DNA of 40,855 nucleotides. Source: Bacteroidaceae bacterium (lineage in GTDB: Bacteria; Bacteroidota; Bacteroidia; Bacteroidales; Bacteroidaceae). Below, piece after piece: positions 17,561 through 26,593 of this stretch. The stretch lies in assembly GCA_900771425.1 (NCBI GenBank), contig CAAGNV010000018.1, positions 1 to 40,855 on the forward strand, in the 5' to 3' direction. Positions within the stretch are counted from its first letter, which is position 1; every line of letters begins with the position of its first letter. The translations under genes and the position numbers were made by a program. The notes beneath the pieces were generated by a model. That model was not told the origin of the DNA and searched no databases. It saw only the letters and a list, made by a program, of their open reading frames with translations.

Positions 17561-17747
17561 TGATGTCATTCATGAAACGTCTTTCGTGCCAAATGCCGGG
17601 CAAACTATTTGTCATAAACCAACAGAATATTCAAACATTTCAATGTCGTTTCGGCAGAATCACTTCACGAATTGTTATTTTCAGTGTGCAAAACTACAAT
17701 AATGTGGCACTTGGTCGCTGTGTTAGTGTCAGTTTTTACTGCAACGC

Positions 17748-17778
17748 TTTGCCGTTTCGTAATAAATGCCTAACTTTG
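17748..17778 (+). promoter_or_regulatory. Promoter of serC-serA
   Basis: TTTG at 17748-17751, a 19-bp spacer and TAACTTTG at 17771-17778 are a full match to the Bacteroidetes consensus. The leader to the ATG at 17882 is about 97 bases. Confidence 0.75.
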
Positions 17779-17881
17779 CAGTCGGTTATAGACTGATACG
17801 AAGGTCGTGCCATACTATTTACATTGTCTCAATAAGGCATAATAAAGGTAATTATTCTCACAAACATATAAACATTTCAAA

Positions 17882-18949
17882 ATGAAGAAGTACAATTTCA
17901 ACGCAGGACCGTCAATCCTTCCACGCGAAGTGATTGAAGCCACTGCTGCCGCTTGTCTGGACTTCAATGGTTCAGGGCTTTCGCTTATGGAAATCAGCCA
18001 CCGTGCAAAGGATTTTCAACCAGTAGTTGACGAAGCCGTTGCTTTGTTCAAGGAACTCCTCAACATACCAGAGGGCTACTCCGTTCTCTTCCTCGGAGGT
18101 GGTGCAAGCATGCAGTTCTGCATGGCTCCATATAACTTCCTCGAGAAGAAAGCCGCTTACCTCAACACCGGTGTGTGGGCAAAGAAGGCTATCAAGGAAG
18201 CAAAGGCATTCGGCGAAGTTGTAGAAGTGGCATCATCTGCCGACACTACATACTCTTACATCCCTAAGAATTATGAGATTCCTGCTGATGCTGACTATTT
18301 CCACATCACCACTAACAATACAATCTACGGTACTGAAATCCGTAAGGACCTCGACAGCCCAGTACCTATGATTGCCGACATGAGTTCAGATATCTTCAGC
18401 CGTCCAATCGACGTGAGCAAGTACATCTGTATCTACGGTGGTGCTCAGAAGAACCTCTCAATGGCAGGTCTTACATTCGTCATCGTCAAGGACGAGGCAG
18501 TAGGTAAGGTAAGCCGTTACATCCCTACAATGCTCAACTACCAGACACACATCGACGGTGGCAGCATGTTCAATACCCCTCCTGTAGTACCTATCTACTG
18601 CGCACTGCAGAACCTCAAGTGGATCAAGGCTCACGGTGGCGTCGAGGCTATGGACAAGCGCGCTCAGGAACGTGCAGCAGCACTCTATGCCGAAATCGAC
18701 CGCAACAAACTCTTCCGCGGTACTGTTGAGAAGGAAGACCGTTCAGTCATGAACATCTGCTTCGTGATGAACGACGAATACAAGGACCTCGAAGCCGACT
18801 TCATGAAGTTCGCTACAGAGCGCGGCATGGTTGGTATCAAGGGTCACCGTTCAGTAGGCGGCTTCCGTGCATCATGCTACAACGCAATGGACATGGAAGG
18901 CATCAACGCACTCGTTGCCTGCATGCAGGAATTTGAGAAACTTCACTAA
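17882..18949 (+). CDS. serC: Phosphoserine aminotransferase
   Basis: 355 residues, normal length for this class-V PLP aminotransferase. The N-terminus YNFNAGPSILP and the Schiff-base lysine Lys190 in YGGAQKNLSMAG are diagnostic; GHRSVGGFRASCYNA near the C-terminus binds the substrate phosphate in the family. It transaminates 3-phosphohydroxypyruvate with glutamate to O-phosphoserine; the same enzyme usually also serves pyridoxal phosphate synthesis. serA follows 67 bp downstream on the same strand without an obvious promoter, so the two steps are co-expressed. No serB is in the window. Confidence 0.97.
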   Translation: MKKYNFNAGPSILPREVIEATAAACLDFNGSGLSLMEISHRAKDFQPVVDEAVALFKELLNIPEGYSVLFLGGGASMQFCMAPYNFLEKKAAYLNTGVWAKKAIKEAKAFGEVVEVASSADTTYSYIPKNYEIPADADYFHITTNNTIYGTEIRKDLDSPVPMIADMSSDIFSRPIDVSKYICIYGGAQKNLSMAGLTFVIVKDEAVGKVSRYIPTMLNYQTHIDGGSMFNTPPVVPIYCALQNLKWIKAHGGVEAMDKRAQERAAALYAEIDRNKLFRGTVEKEDRSVMNICFVMNDEYKDLEADFMKFATERGMVGIKGHRSVGGFRASCYNAMDMEGINALVACMQEFEKLH

Positions 18950-19016
18950 TTAGGAATTTAGGAGAAAAGGGGTTCAGACGAAACTCAACCACCGACTCCC
19001 CAAACCACCAACCATC

Positions 19017-19934
19017 ATGAAAGTACTGATCGCAACCGAAAAACCATTTGCTCCAGTAGCAGTGGAAGGAATAAAGAAGGAAATCGAAGCAGCAGGCTAC
19101 GAACTGGCTCTGCTTGAGAAATATACAAACAAGTCACAACTGCTCGATGCCGTTGCTGATGCTGACGCACTCATCATCCGCTCAGACAAAGTAACAGCAG
19201 AAGTGCTCGATGCAGCAAAGCAACTCAAGATCGTAGTACGTGCAGGTGCTGGTTACGACAACGTTGACCTCGAAGCAGCAACTCAGCACGGAGTAGTCGT
19301 AATGAACACACCAGGACAGAACTCAAACGCAGTTGCTGAACTCGTGTTCGGACTCCTTGTGTTTGCAGTACGTAAGTTCTACAACGGCACAGCCGGAACA
19401 GAACTCATGGGCAAGCGACTCGGTATCCTCGCATTCGGTAATGTAGGCCGTAACGTAGCACGCATCGCCAAGGGCTTCGGCATGGAAGTAAGCGCATACG
19501 ATGCTTACTGTCCGGCAGAAGTAATCGAAGCAGCAGGCGTACAGGCTGCAAAGAGCCAGGAAGAACTCTTCCAGCAGTGCGACATCGTCAGCCTTCATAT
19601 CCCTGCTACCGCTGAAACAAAGCAGAGCATCAACGCAAAGCTCGTAGGCTCAATGAAGAAGGGCGCTATCGTCATCAACACAGCCCGCAAGGAAGTCATC
19701 AACGAAGCAGAACTCATCGAACTCATGAACGAACGTACTGACATCAAGTACATCACAGACATCATGCCTGACGCAGATGCCAAGTTCCAGGAATTCGAAG
19801 GACGCTACTTCTCTACACCAAAGAAGATGGGCGCACAGACAGCAGAGGCAAACATCAATGCTGGCATCGCTGCAGCAAAGCAGATTGTCGGCTTCTTCAA
19901 GGACGGATGCACTAAGTTCCAAGTAAACAAGTAA
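19017..19934 (+). CDS. serA: D-3-phosphoglycerate dehydrogenase, short Bacteroidetes/Lys-type form
   Basis: 305 residues, only the substrate- and NAD-binding domains; the C-terminal ACT (serine feedback) domain of longer SerA enzymes is absent. The Rossmann motif is FGNVGRNVARIAKGFG, and the active-site arginine is Arg224 in NTARKEVIN. Where most family members have DVF.EP and then TPHIGAST (catalytic Glu and His), this protein has DIMPDADAKF and STPKKMGAQTAEAN, so the His position is taken by Lys269 or Lys270. From memory this matches the ACT-less 'type III-K' enzymes of Bacteroides and Entamoeba. It oxidises 3-phosphoglycerate to phosphohydroxypyruvate, feeding SerC. Confidence 0.93.
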   Translation: MKVLIATEKPFAPVAVEGIKKEIEAAGYELALLEKYTNKSQLLDAVADADALIIRSDKVTAEVLDAAKQLKIVVRAGAGYDNVDLEAATQHGVVVMNTPGQNSNAVAELVFGLLVFAVRKFYNGTAGTELMGKRLGILAFGNVGRNVARIAKGFGMEVSAYDAYCPAEVIEAAGVQAAKSQEELFQQCDIVSLHIPATAETKQSINAKLVGSMKKGAIVINTARKEVINEAELIELMNERTDIKYITDIMPDADAKFQEFEGRYFSTPKKMGAQTAEANINAGIAAAKQIVGFFKDGCTKFQVNK

Positions 19935-19982
19935 TCTACCGACACTTACCGCTGGTACTACACACTATGTTTTTAATATGAT

Positions 19983-20024
19983 GAATGCCGTTTCGCACAC
20001 GATGCGTGAAGCGGCATTCGTTAT
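19983..20024 (+). terminator. Terminator after serA
   Basis: GAATGCCG (19983-19990) pairs with CGGCATTC (20012-20019), with inner pairing CGCA / TGCG, followed by GTTATT. The stem is strong but the T-tract poor. Confidence 0.65.
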
Positions 20025-20065
20025 TATCAATACATTATTCATTAAATACCTCATTCACGGAATCC

Positions 20066-20926
20066 ATGATTATACCTTTAGACAAAATCAACCTGTTGAC
20101 ATTGAGCGTAGGATTGGCACGACACTGTGCTGACTGGAATTGGCAAAACGTGCAAAGCCCATTCTCACGCATTTATTTGGTAACTGAAGGAGAAGCCTGG
20201 ATTCACTTGCCTTCAGGACGGTACCATCTCACACCAGGTCATCTTTATATCATTCCTGCATACACAATGCACGGATACGAGTGCACGGGCAAGTTCACTC
20301 ATTATTACCTGCATATCTATGAGGAACGCGAATACGAGACATCGCTGTTCAACAAGTTCGACCTTCCCGTCGAGGTAGATGCAAGACCTGAAGACCTGTT
20401 GCTCATGCAGCGACTATGTCAGTTACTGCCTGACCTGGCACTGCCCGGAAGCAATCCTCAACAATACAACAACCATGCAACCCTCATCAACAAAATAAAA
20501 CAGTTGAAGCAACATGACGTAGCCGACCGTATCGAGATGCGAGGCATCAACATCGTGCTATTCTCGCGTTTTATGCATGATGTCAAGGAAAAACAACTCA
20601 TGGACGATGAGCGTGTTGCACGTATATTGGATTACATCCATCAGCATATATACGAAGACATAAACCTGAACCAACTGACAGACATATCATTCCTCTCACG
20701 AGGCTATATGACAGTACTCTTTACCTCAAAGGTAGGTATGTCGCCTCAGCAATACATCAATAAACTGAAAATTGAGCGTGCTCAGTTGCTTCTGCTGACG
20801 GACAACAGACCGGTAAAGACCATCGCCTACGAACTGAGTTTCACTGACCATTCCTACTTTGTTCGACTGTTCAAGAAGTTCACAGGTCTTACACCTCTGC
20901 AATATCGCGAGACGAATGTACTTTGA
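20066..20926 (+). CDS. AraC-family transcriptional regulator
   Basis: 286 residues from the ATG at 20066; the longer frame from 19985 would start inside the upstream terminator hairpin. The N-terminal half is a cupin-like AraC ligand domain (WIHLPSGRYHLTPGHLYIIPAYTMHGYEC). The C-terminal ~100 residues carry two helix-turn-helix motifs ending with the family signature (PVKTIAYELSFTDHSYFVRLFKKFTGLTPLQYR). AraC regulators usually activate sugar or stress genes, and the cupin may sense a small carbohydrate. The target is not evident: serA upstream is separated by a terminator, thrS downstream is convergent, and no promoter of its own is recognisable. Confidence 0.92.
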   Translation: MIIPLDKINLLTLSVGLARHCADWNWQNVQSPFSRIYLVTEGEAWIHLPSGRYHLTPGHLYIIPAYTMHGYECTGKFTHYYLHIYEEREYETSLFNKFDLPVEVDARPEDLLLMQRLCQLLPDLALPGSNPQQYNNHATLINKIKQLKQHDVADRIEMRGINIVLFSRFMHDVKEKQLMDDERVARILDYIHQHIYEDINLNQLTDISFLSRGYMTVLFTSKVGMSPQQYINKLKIERAQLLLLTDNRPVKTIAYELSFTDHSYFVRLFKKFTGLTPLQYRETNVL

Positions 20927-20951
20927 TGTAATTGCGTATAATGAAACGATA

Positions 20952-20994
20952 AAGCAAACCCCGCCATCCACAATTGGATAGCGGGGTTTTGCTT
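20952..20994. terminator. Bidirectional terminator between the AraC gene and thrS
   Basis: AAGCAAACCCCGC (20952-20964) pairs with GCGGGGTTTTGCTT (20981-20994) with one bulged T; inner ATCC/GGAT also pairs. T-rich bases follow the G/C stem on both strands, suiting two converging genes. Confidence 0.85.
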
Positions 20995-21028
20995 ACCTGT
21001 TGATCGTATGTGTGGCTTGTCCTGCTGA

Positions 21029-22978
21029 TTAGAATTCTGCAGTCATGCGCTCTACTTCGTCCTGAATCTTCTTTGCGAAGTCTTCCATTGACATTGTCTC
21101 CTGAGCACCTTGTTCGCCCTGCTTACGTACGTTGACTGTACCGTCAGCAGCTTCCTTCTCGCCGACGATGAGGAGATAAGGGATGTGCTTGAGCTCGTTG
21201 TCACGAATCTTACGGCCAATCTTTTCGTTGCGGTCGTCAACGATTGTGCGTACATCCTTCTGGTTGAGATATTCAGCAACCTTCTGTGCGTAGTCGTTGA
21301 ACTTCTCTGAGATAGGGAGTACGACAACCTGATCAGGTGTGAGCCAAAGTGGGAAGTGACCTGCTGTATGCTCGATGAGTACGGCAACGAAGCGTTCCAT
21401 ACTGCCGAACGGAGCACGGTGAATCATGACAGGACGGTGCTTCTCATTGTCTGCACCTGTGTATTCGAGCTTGAAGCGTTCTGGGAGGTTATAGTCAACC
21501 TGGATTGTACCCAGCTGCCAACGACGTCCGAGTGCATCCTTAATCATAAAGTCGAGCTTAGGACCATAGAATGCAGCTTCGCCTTCTTCCTCGTGTGCAG
21601 GCAGACCCTTCTCGCGGCATGCCTCGATGATAGCGTTCTGTGCTTCTTCCCATACTTCGTCAGAGCCGATGTACTTCTCAGTGTTCTTAGGGTCACGGAG
21701 TGAAATCTGTGCTTCGAACTCCTTGAAGTCGAGTGCCTTGAAGATGATGTTGATGATGTCCATTACGCGGAGGAACTCGCCCTTTACCTGATCTGGACGG
21801 CAGAAGATGTGGGCATCGTCCTGAGTAAATGAACGTACGCGGGTAAGTCCGTGAAGTTCACCACTCTGCTCGTAACGATATACTGTACCGAACTCTGCGA
21901 TACGTACTGGCAGATCCTTGTACGAACGTGGAGTGTTGGCGTAAATCATACAGTGGTGAGGGCAGTTCATTGGCTTCAGCAGATATACTTCACCTTCTTC
22001 TGGTGTAGTGATTGGCTGGAACGAATCCTTTCCGTAGTGATCCCAGTGACCTGAAGTCATGTAAAGGCTCTTGCTGCCGATATGTGGAGTGATTACTTCC
22101 TGATAACCATACTTCTTCTGAATTTTGCGGAGGAATTCCTGGAGACGCAGACGGAGTGCTGTGCCCTTTGGCAACCACATTGGCAGACCTTTACCTACCT
22201 TGTCGGAGAAGAAGAACAGTTCCATCTCCTTGCCAATCTTGCGGTGGTCGCGCTTCTTTGCTTCTTCGAGTTTCACGAGGTATTCGTCGAGCATCTTCTT
22301 CTTTGGGAATGAGATACCGTAGATACGTGTCATCATAGGGCGCTTCTCGTCACCACGCCAGTAGGCAGCAGCCATAGACAGAATCTTGAATGCCTTGATT
22401 TCAGCTGTGCTTACGAGGTGAGGGCCACGGCAGAGGTCAGTGTAGTCGCCCTGAGTGTAAGTTGTGATAGAACCATCCTCAAGCTCGCTGATGAGTTCGT
22501 TCTTGTATGTCTGACCGCGGTCACCGAAGAACTTGAGTGCGTCAGCCTTAGATATTTCCTTGCGTACGAGCAACTCCTTCTTTTGCTGGAGCTCCTGCAT
22601 CTTCTTCTCAATCTTAGGGAATTCTGCGTCTGTGAGTTTTACGCCCTCTGGTGGCATCACGTCGTAGTAGAATCCGTTTTCGATAGCAGGACCGATACCG
22701 AACTGGGTACCAGGGTAGAGTTCCTGCAATGCCTCAGCCATGAGGTGGGCGCTTGTGTGCCAGAATGCATGCTGTGCCTCTGGTGCTTCCCACTTGTAGA
22801 GGTTTATGGTTGCGTCTTCGTTGATAGGACGGTTGATTTCAACCTGTTCACCATTGACGCTGCATGAAAGAACTTCAGCTGCCAAGCGTGGGCTGATGCT
22901 TTCTGCAATTTCTTGTGCGGTTACACCAGCATTGAATTCTTTCTGGCTACCGTCGGGGAATGTAATTTTTATCGCCAT
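21029..22978 (-). CDS. thrS: Threonyl-tRNA synthetase
   Basis: 649 residues, full length. Domains in order: TGS (1-62), the N2 editing domain with HTSAH, the class-II catalytic core and the C-terminal anticodon-binding domain (VVLPISEKFNDYAQKVAEYL). Zinc ligands by motif are Cys339 (MNCPHH), His390 (DDAHIFC) and His520 (MIHRAPFGSMERF). Charges tRNA-Thr and edits mischarged serine. In many bacteria infC-rpmI-rplT follow thrS; here the gene ends against a convergent regulator and a terminator, so it is probably transcribed alone. Confidence 0.98.
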   Translation of the reverse strand: MAIKITFPDGSQKEFNAGVTAQEIAESISPRLAAEVLSCSVNGEQVEINRPINEDATINLYKWEAPEAQHAFWHTSAHLMAEALQELYPGTQFGIGPAIENGFYYDVMPPEGVKLTDAEFPKIEKKMQELQQKKELLVRKEISKADALKFFGDRGQTYKNELISELEDGSITTYTQGDYTDLCRGPHLVSTAEIKAFKILSMAAAYWRGDEKRPMMTRIYGISFPKKKMLDEYLVKLEEAKKRDHRKIGKEMELFFFSDKVGKGLPMWLPKGTALRLRLQEFLRKIQKKYGYQEVITPHIGSKSLYMTSGHWDHYGKDSFQPITTPEEGEVYLLKPMNCPHHCMIYANTPRSYKDLPVRIAEFGTVYRYEQSGELHGLTRVRSFTQDDAHIFCRPDQVKGEFLRVMDIINIIFKALDFKEFEAQISLRDPKNTEKYIGSDEVWEEAQNAIIEACREKGLPAHEEEGEAAFYGPKLDFMIKDALGRRWQLGTIQVDYNLPERFKLEYTGADNEKHRPVMIHRAPFGSMERFVAVLIEHTAGHFPLWLTPDQVVVLPISEKFNDYAQKVAEYLNQKDVRTIVDDRNEKIGRKIRDNELKHIPYLLIVGEKEAADGTVNVRKQGEQGAQETMSMEDFAKKIQDEVERMTAEF

Positions 22979-23019
22979 GATATTTATGTTTATTTGTTTG
23001 AATGTTCTTTTATCTCGTG

Positions 23020-23027
23020 CAAAGATA
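23020..23027 (-). promoter_or_regulatory. -7 box of thrS
   Basis: Minus-strand TATCTTTG (23027-23020), 42 bases before the thrS ATG, is a perfect -7 element. No consensus -33 is seen. It lies between thrS and the GHL10 stop, so thrS need not depend on read-through. Confidence 0.5.
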
Positions 23028-23063
23028 CGAATTTATTGGGAATAAAGGCTTAGTAATGCGGAA

Positions 23064-24767
23064 TTAATTGAGATATTTGCTGAAATCCACTACCTTAAGG
23101 TCCTTAGTCTTCTTTTCATCGGTTGGTTTCTCTTTATTCGTCTTTGCTTTAGTCTTAGCATTCTTGGTCTTTGGGACCTTTACCTTCTTTGCTTTCTTTG
23201 CTTTGCTCTTGGTTCCTGTGGCCGTTTGCTCAGCTGTGTAGTGCTGGCGGACAATGCTGCTGATGAACTCCTTGGTATGGATAGGGCGTGCGTCTGGTTG
23301 CTGCAATGCCGTGCTCTCATTGCCGAAACGGTCGATGGCAGTGATTGCAAAGTATTTCCCTGCACTGGTGTTAAGGCTTGACAGTGCTATGGATTTGTCT
23401 TGCAGGCGTATTGCCACAAGGTTCATGGCATCTTCAGTGTCAACAGGGTACTTGTCACTTGCATACACGTTGAAGTATATAGTCTGCCACTGACCTTTAT
23501 GTGTGTTGTCATACTGCCAACTGAGCAGTCCGTCTTTTATCCGTATTGATGTTGGTGCGGTTGGACTGATGGTGTCACCTGACCATGTCATGCGTGTGGT
23601 GAGGGCAGGGTGGGGGAAGAACTCATCGCAAGTAGCGTCATAGAGCCCTTTCGTGTTCTTTGTAAGAAATTCGCTGCGGTAAAATGCAATGCCACCGGCA
23701 CCGGAGTTGCGGGCAGTATGCATCTGGGCACGGACGTCGTTCAACTTCCATGTGCCTTCATGCGGGTCAAGGAAGTAGATGCCGAGACCTGCTGCCACTG
23801 GATGTCCGTAGTTGTTTTCTGCCCAATCGAAGAGGAAAGGGTAGAAGTGGTTGCCCTGAAAGTACATCATCGGGAACAGCATGTCCTGAATGTTGTCGCG
23901 AAGCCATGCCTGAGGGTCTTGATATACGGCGTCAAAACAGTTCCATCCACGTGAACTGTAGCGATTGAGGTCACGGTATTTACCTATAGGGCTGCTGCTC
24001 AGACGAACCCAAGGCTTGATGGGCTTGACTACGTCATGAACACGACGGACGATGCGTGTGATGTTGGCACGTCGCCACTCTGAAAGGGTTTGTCCGTCAG
24101 TCCTTTGGCTTTTGTATAGACTTTCGTCGTTGAAACGATATTGACTCTCGGGGTAACGGATATAATCGAGGCTGATACCGTCAACGTCGTAGCGTGTGAC
24201 TATCTCACGGCATAGTTCTGCTATGTAATCGGCTGTGCCGGGCATTCCTGGCTGCATGAACACTTCGCCTCCGACAGTCTTACACAGAGATGCGTGATGA
24301 CGGGTGATTGACTTGTTCCCGTATGCCTTTTGTCGTTGTGACGTGCCGAGTGGAATGCTCACGAGCCATGCGTGCAGTTCTATTCCGCGTTTATGGCATT
24401 CTTCAATGGCGAACTGCAAGGGATCGTAGTTCGGTGCTATGCCTGAACGGCCGGTTATTGCTTGATCCCACGGCTCGATGTCTGAAGGATAAATGACGCT
24501 TCCGCGGACACGTGTCTGTAATATTACAACATTGATGTTGGCACGTTTTAGTTGGTCAAGAATGTCGCACAACTCTTGCTTCTGTCGTTCTGTACTTCGT
24601 GCATCGGTGGCTTTGGTCCGTGGCCAGTCTATGCCACCGATAGTTGCCAACCATACAGCGCGTTCCTCATGCTTGGGAAACGAGATGTTGCTGAAGTAAC
24701 TGTCTTGGGCTGACGAGCACAAGGTGCAGAGCGTGAGTAATGTGAGTATGATGGATCTCTTAATCAC
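23064..24767 (-). CDS. Secreted GHL10-family glycosidase-like protein with Lys-rich tail
   Basis: 567 residues. A signal peptide (MIKRSIILTLLTLCTLCSSA) precedes a GHL10 (PF02638, formerly DUF187) TIM-barrel domain at about 30-400: ERAVWLATIGGIDWP, NVVILQTRVRG, GIELHAWLVSIPLG and VDGISLDYIRYP are characteristic. A fibronectin-III-like stretch (about 410-500) follows. The last 49 residues are unusual: 19 are lysine, ending in DLKVVDFSKYLN. The family is thought to act on extracellular polysaccharide or peptidoglycan; the activity is not established for this protein. No promoter is visible in the 61-bp gap after purM, so it is probably expressed with purM. Confidence 0.85.
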   Translation of the reverse strand: MIKRSIILTLLTLCTLCSSAQDSYFSNISFPKHEERAVWLATIGGIDWPRTKATDARSTERQKQELCDILDQLKRANINVVILQTRVRGSVIYPSDIEPWDQAITGRSGIAPNYDPLQFAIEECHKRGIELHAWLVSIPLGTSQRQKAYGNKSITRHHASLCKTVGGEVFMQPGMPGTADYIAELCREIVTRYDVDGISLDYIRYPESQYRFNDESLYKSQRTDGQTLSEWRRANITRIVRRVHDVVKPIKPWVRLSSSPIGKYRDLNRYSSRGWNCFDAVYQDPQAWLRDNIQDMLFPMMYFQGNHFYPFLFDWAENNYGHPVAAGLGIYFLDPHEGTWKLNDVRAQMHTARNSGAGGIAFYRSEFLTKNTKGLYDATCDEFFPHPALTTRMTWSGDTISPTAPTSIRIKDGLLSWQYDNTHKGQWQTIYFNVYASDKYPVDTEDAMNLVAIRLQDKSIALSSLNTSAGKYFAITAIDRFGNESTALQQPDARPIHTKEFISSIVRQHYTAEQTATGTKSKAKKAKKVKVPKTKNAKTKAKTNKEKPTDEKKTKDLKVVDFSKYLN

Positions 24768-24791
24768 TTAATGTAGGTGGTTTTGTGGAAT

Positions 24792-24827
24792 GATGGGACG
24801 TATAGGTCTAATAGGACTTATAGGTCT
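24792..24827 (-). repeat. 9-bp tandem tract between purM and GHL10
   Basis: Four nonamers in register on the plus strand (GATGGGACG, TATAGGTCT, AATAGGACT, TATAGGTCT), ending two bases short of the purM stop codon. Similar words occur at 38026-38079. Confidence 0.75.
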
Positions 24828-24828
24828 C

Positions 24829-26001
24829 TTAATAATTGAATTCTCCGAATTCGCTCTTGATTGTCAGTGATTTTGTCCCTTCCTCGATATGTCCGATAAT
24901 CTGTGCATCGATGTTGAACGAACGGCTGATGTCAATGACTTTCTGCGCGTCTTCAGGTGCAAGATATACTTCGAGTCGATGTCCCATGTTGAACACTTTG
25001 TACATCTCTGCCCAGTCGGTGCCACTTTGTTCCTGAATGGCCTTGAAGAGTGGCGGTACTGGGAACATGTTGTCCTTGATTACCCGGCAGTTGTCTTCTA
25101 CGAAGTGCAAAACTTTTGTTTGCGCTCCACCTGTACAGTGAACCATGCCATGAATCTGACTGCGCATCTCGTCGAGCAAGCGGCGTACTACCGGTGCATA
25201 GGTACGGGTAGGGGAGAGTACGAGTTGTCCTGCATTGATGGGACTGCCTTCTACACTGTCTGTCAACATGTATTTGCCGCTGTAAACTAGTTCTTCAGGC
25301 ACTGCATGGTCGTAACTCTCTGGGTATTTCTCTGCTAGGTATTTGCAGAATACGTCGTGGCGGGCACTGGTGAGTCCGTTGCTGCCCATGCCTCCGTTGT
25401 ATTGCTTCTCGTATGTAGCCTGACCTGTGCTGCTGAGACCTACGATAACATCACCTGGCTGGATGTTGGCGTTATTGACTACGTCGGCACGGCGCATACG
25501 GCAAGTGACTGTTGAATCGACTATGATGGTGCGCACGAGGTCGCCAACATCTGCTGTCTCACCGCCTGTTCCGTATATACCGATGCCCATGTCTCGTAGT
25601 TCATGCATCAGTTCATCTGTACCGTTGATGATAGCAGAGATTACTTCGCCCGGTATGAGCATCTTGTTGCGTCCGATGGTTGACGACACAAGTATGTTGT
25701 CAACGGCTCCTACGCAGAGGAGGTCGTCTGTATTCATGATGAGGGCATCCTGAGCAATGCCTTTCCATACACTCAGGTCGCCTGTTTCCTTCCAGTACAT
25801 GTAGGCGAGGCTTGACTTGGTGCCGGCTCCGTCAGCATGCATTATGTTGCAGTATTCTGGGTCGCCTCCGAGTATGTCGGGTATGATCTTGCAGAAAGCC
25901 TGTGGATACAGACCTTTATCGATGTTCTTGATTGCGTTGTGAACATCTTCCTTTGCTGCGCTTACTCCGCGCATCATGTATCGTTGATTTGACGTTGCCA
26001 T
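24829..26001 (-). CDS. purM: Phosphoribosylformylglycinamidine cyclo-ligase (AIR synthase)
   Basis: 390 residues from the ATG at 26001 (MATSNQRYMMRGVSAAKEDV). An in-frame extension to 26238 overlaps the DUF486 gene and has no family similarity, so it was rejected. PurM/ThiL superfamily features: DGAGTKSSLAY, NTDDLLCVGA, GGETADVGDLVRT and a C-terminal HCTGGAQTK region. Somewhat longer than the E. coli enzyme (345 aa), with the divergent sequence I associate with Bacteroidetes PurM. It closes FGAM to aminoimidazole ribonucleotide using ATP, step five of purine synthesis. It sits 26 bp after the DUF486 gene in an apparent operon. Confidence 0.92.
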   Translation of the reverse strand: MATSNQRYMMRGVSAAKEDVHNAIKNIDKGLYPQAFCKIIPDILGGDPEYCNIMHADGAGTKSSLAYMYWKETGDLSVWKGIAQDALIMNTDDLLCVGAVDNILVSSTIGRNKMLIPGEVISAIINGTDELMHELRDMGIGIYGTGGETADVGDLVRTIIVDSTVTCRMRRADVVNNANIQPGDVIVGLSSTGQATYEKQYNGGMGSNGLTSARHDVFCKYLAEKYPESYDHAVPEELVYSGKYMLTDSVEGSPINAGQLVLSPTRTYAPVVRRLLDEMRSQIHGMVHCTGGAQTKVLHFVEDNCRVIKDNMFPVPPLFKAIQEQSGTDWAEMYKVFNMGHRLEVYLAPEDAQKVIDISRSFNIDAQIIGHIEEGTKSLTIKSEFGEFNY

Positions 26002-26027
26002 GTTGTGTTGTATGATTAATGTGTTGT

Positions 26028-26396
26028 TTATTTCATGAATACGAAGAATACTGCCGCTATGAGACAGACGAAAGCTGCAATGTGGTTCCAGTGCAGTTCC
26101 TGCCCTTGGAAGCAGAGCATCACGATGCCAGCGAATACAGTAATGGAAATTACCTCTTGTGTCACCTTCAGCTGCATCAGGTTGAACGGACCGCTGTTGA
26201 TGTCTGAGCCCATTGTGTTTGCCGGTATCATGAAACAATACTCAATGAGGGCTACTGCCCACGATGCCAAAATAATAATAGGTAGTGACCAATTATCTGA
26301 AATGTGTTTCTGCTTTAGCAGAAGATTGCCATACCATGCAAATGTCATGAACACGTTTGAGCATACAAGCAGCAAAACGGTTAATAATCCTTTCAT
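26028..26396 (-). CDS. DUF486 / DMT-like small membrane protein
   Basis: 122 residues with four hydrophobic helices and the DUF486 (PF04342) pattern: an N-terminal helix with SNVFMTFAWYGNLL, then ASWAVALIEYCFMIPANTMGS and FNLMQLKVTQEVISITVF. The family belongs to the drug/metabolite transporter superfamily but is half-size, so it likely works as a dimer; no substrate is known. It is the first gene of the operon, 32 bases downstream of a -7 box, and purM starts 26 bp after it. Confidence 0.9.
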   Translation of the reverse strand: MKGLLTVLLLVCSNVFMTFAWYGNLLLKQKHISDNWSLPIIILASWAVALIEYCFMIPANTMGSDINSGPFNLMQLKVTQEVISITVFAGIVMLCFQGQELHWNHIAAFVCLIAAVFFVFMK

Positions 26397-26427
26397 CTGA
26401 TTTCTTCTATAGGTTGAATTTACGATG

Positions 26428-26435
26428 CAAAGTTA
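26428..26435 (-). promoter_or_regulatory. -7 box of the DUF486-purM-GHL10 operon
   Basis: Minus-strand TAACTTTG (26435-26428) matches TAnnTTTG; the -33 is not clear. Upstream, at 26505-26511 and 26526-26532, AGTCACG and CGTGACT form a 7-bp inverted repeat of unknown role. Confidence 0.5.
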
Positions 26436-26593
26436 CAAAAAAAAGATGATTGGTGAAAATCCGTAACGGAATAAATGGGCGTAGGCACTCCTTTTGCTAT
26501 GTAGAGTCACGCAATTGTCATAATCCGTGACTTTTATATGATTAACGGTGAAGGCCGTCCATCACTTGTACGACATTGCTGTAATAAATAAAA

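Noticed and set aside
17466..17796. Overlapping frames of 78 and 102 codons with repeated SCRQY/VVQAI peptides
   Set aside because: The 22-bp array yields similar peptides in more than one frame, so the periodicity is in the DNA, not a protein; the serC promoter also lies inside.
26002..26238. 79-codon N-terminal extension of PurM
   Set aside because: It overlaps the DUF486 gene in another frame and lacks any PurM similarity; the start at 26001 gives the standard N-terminus.
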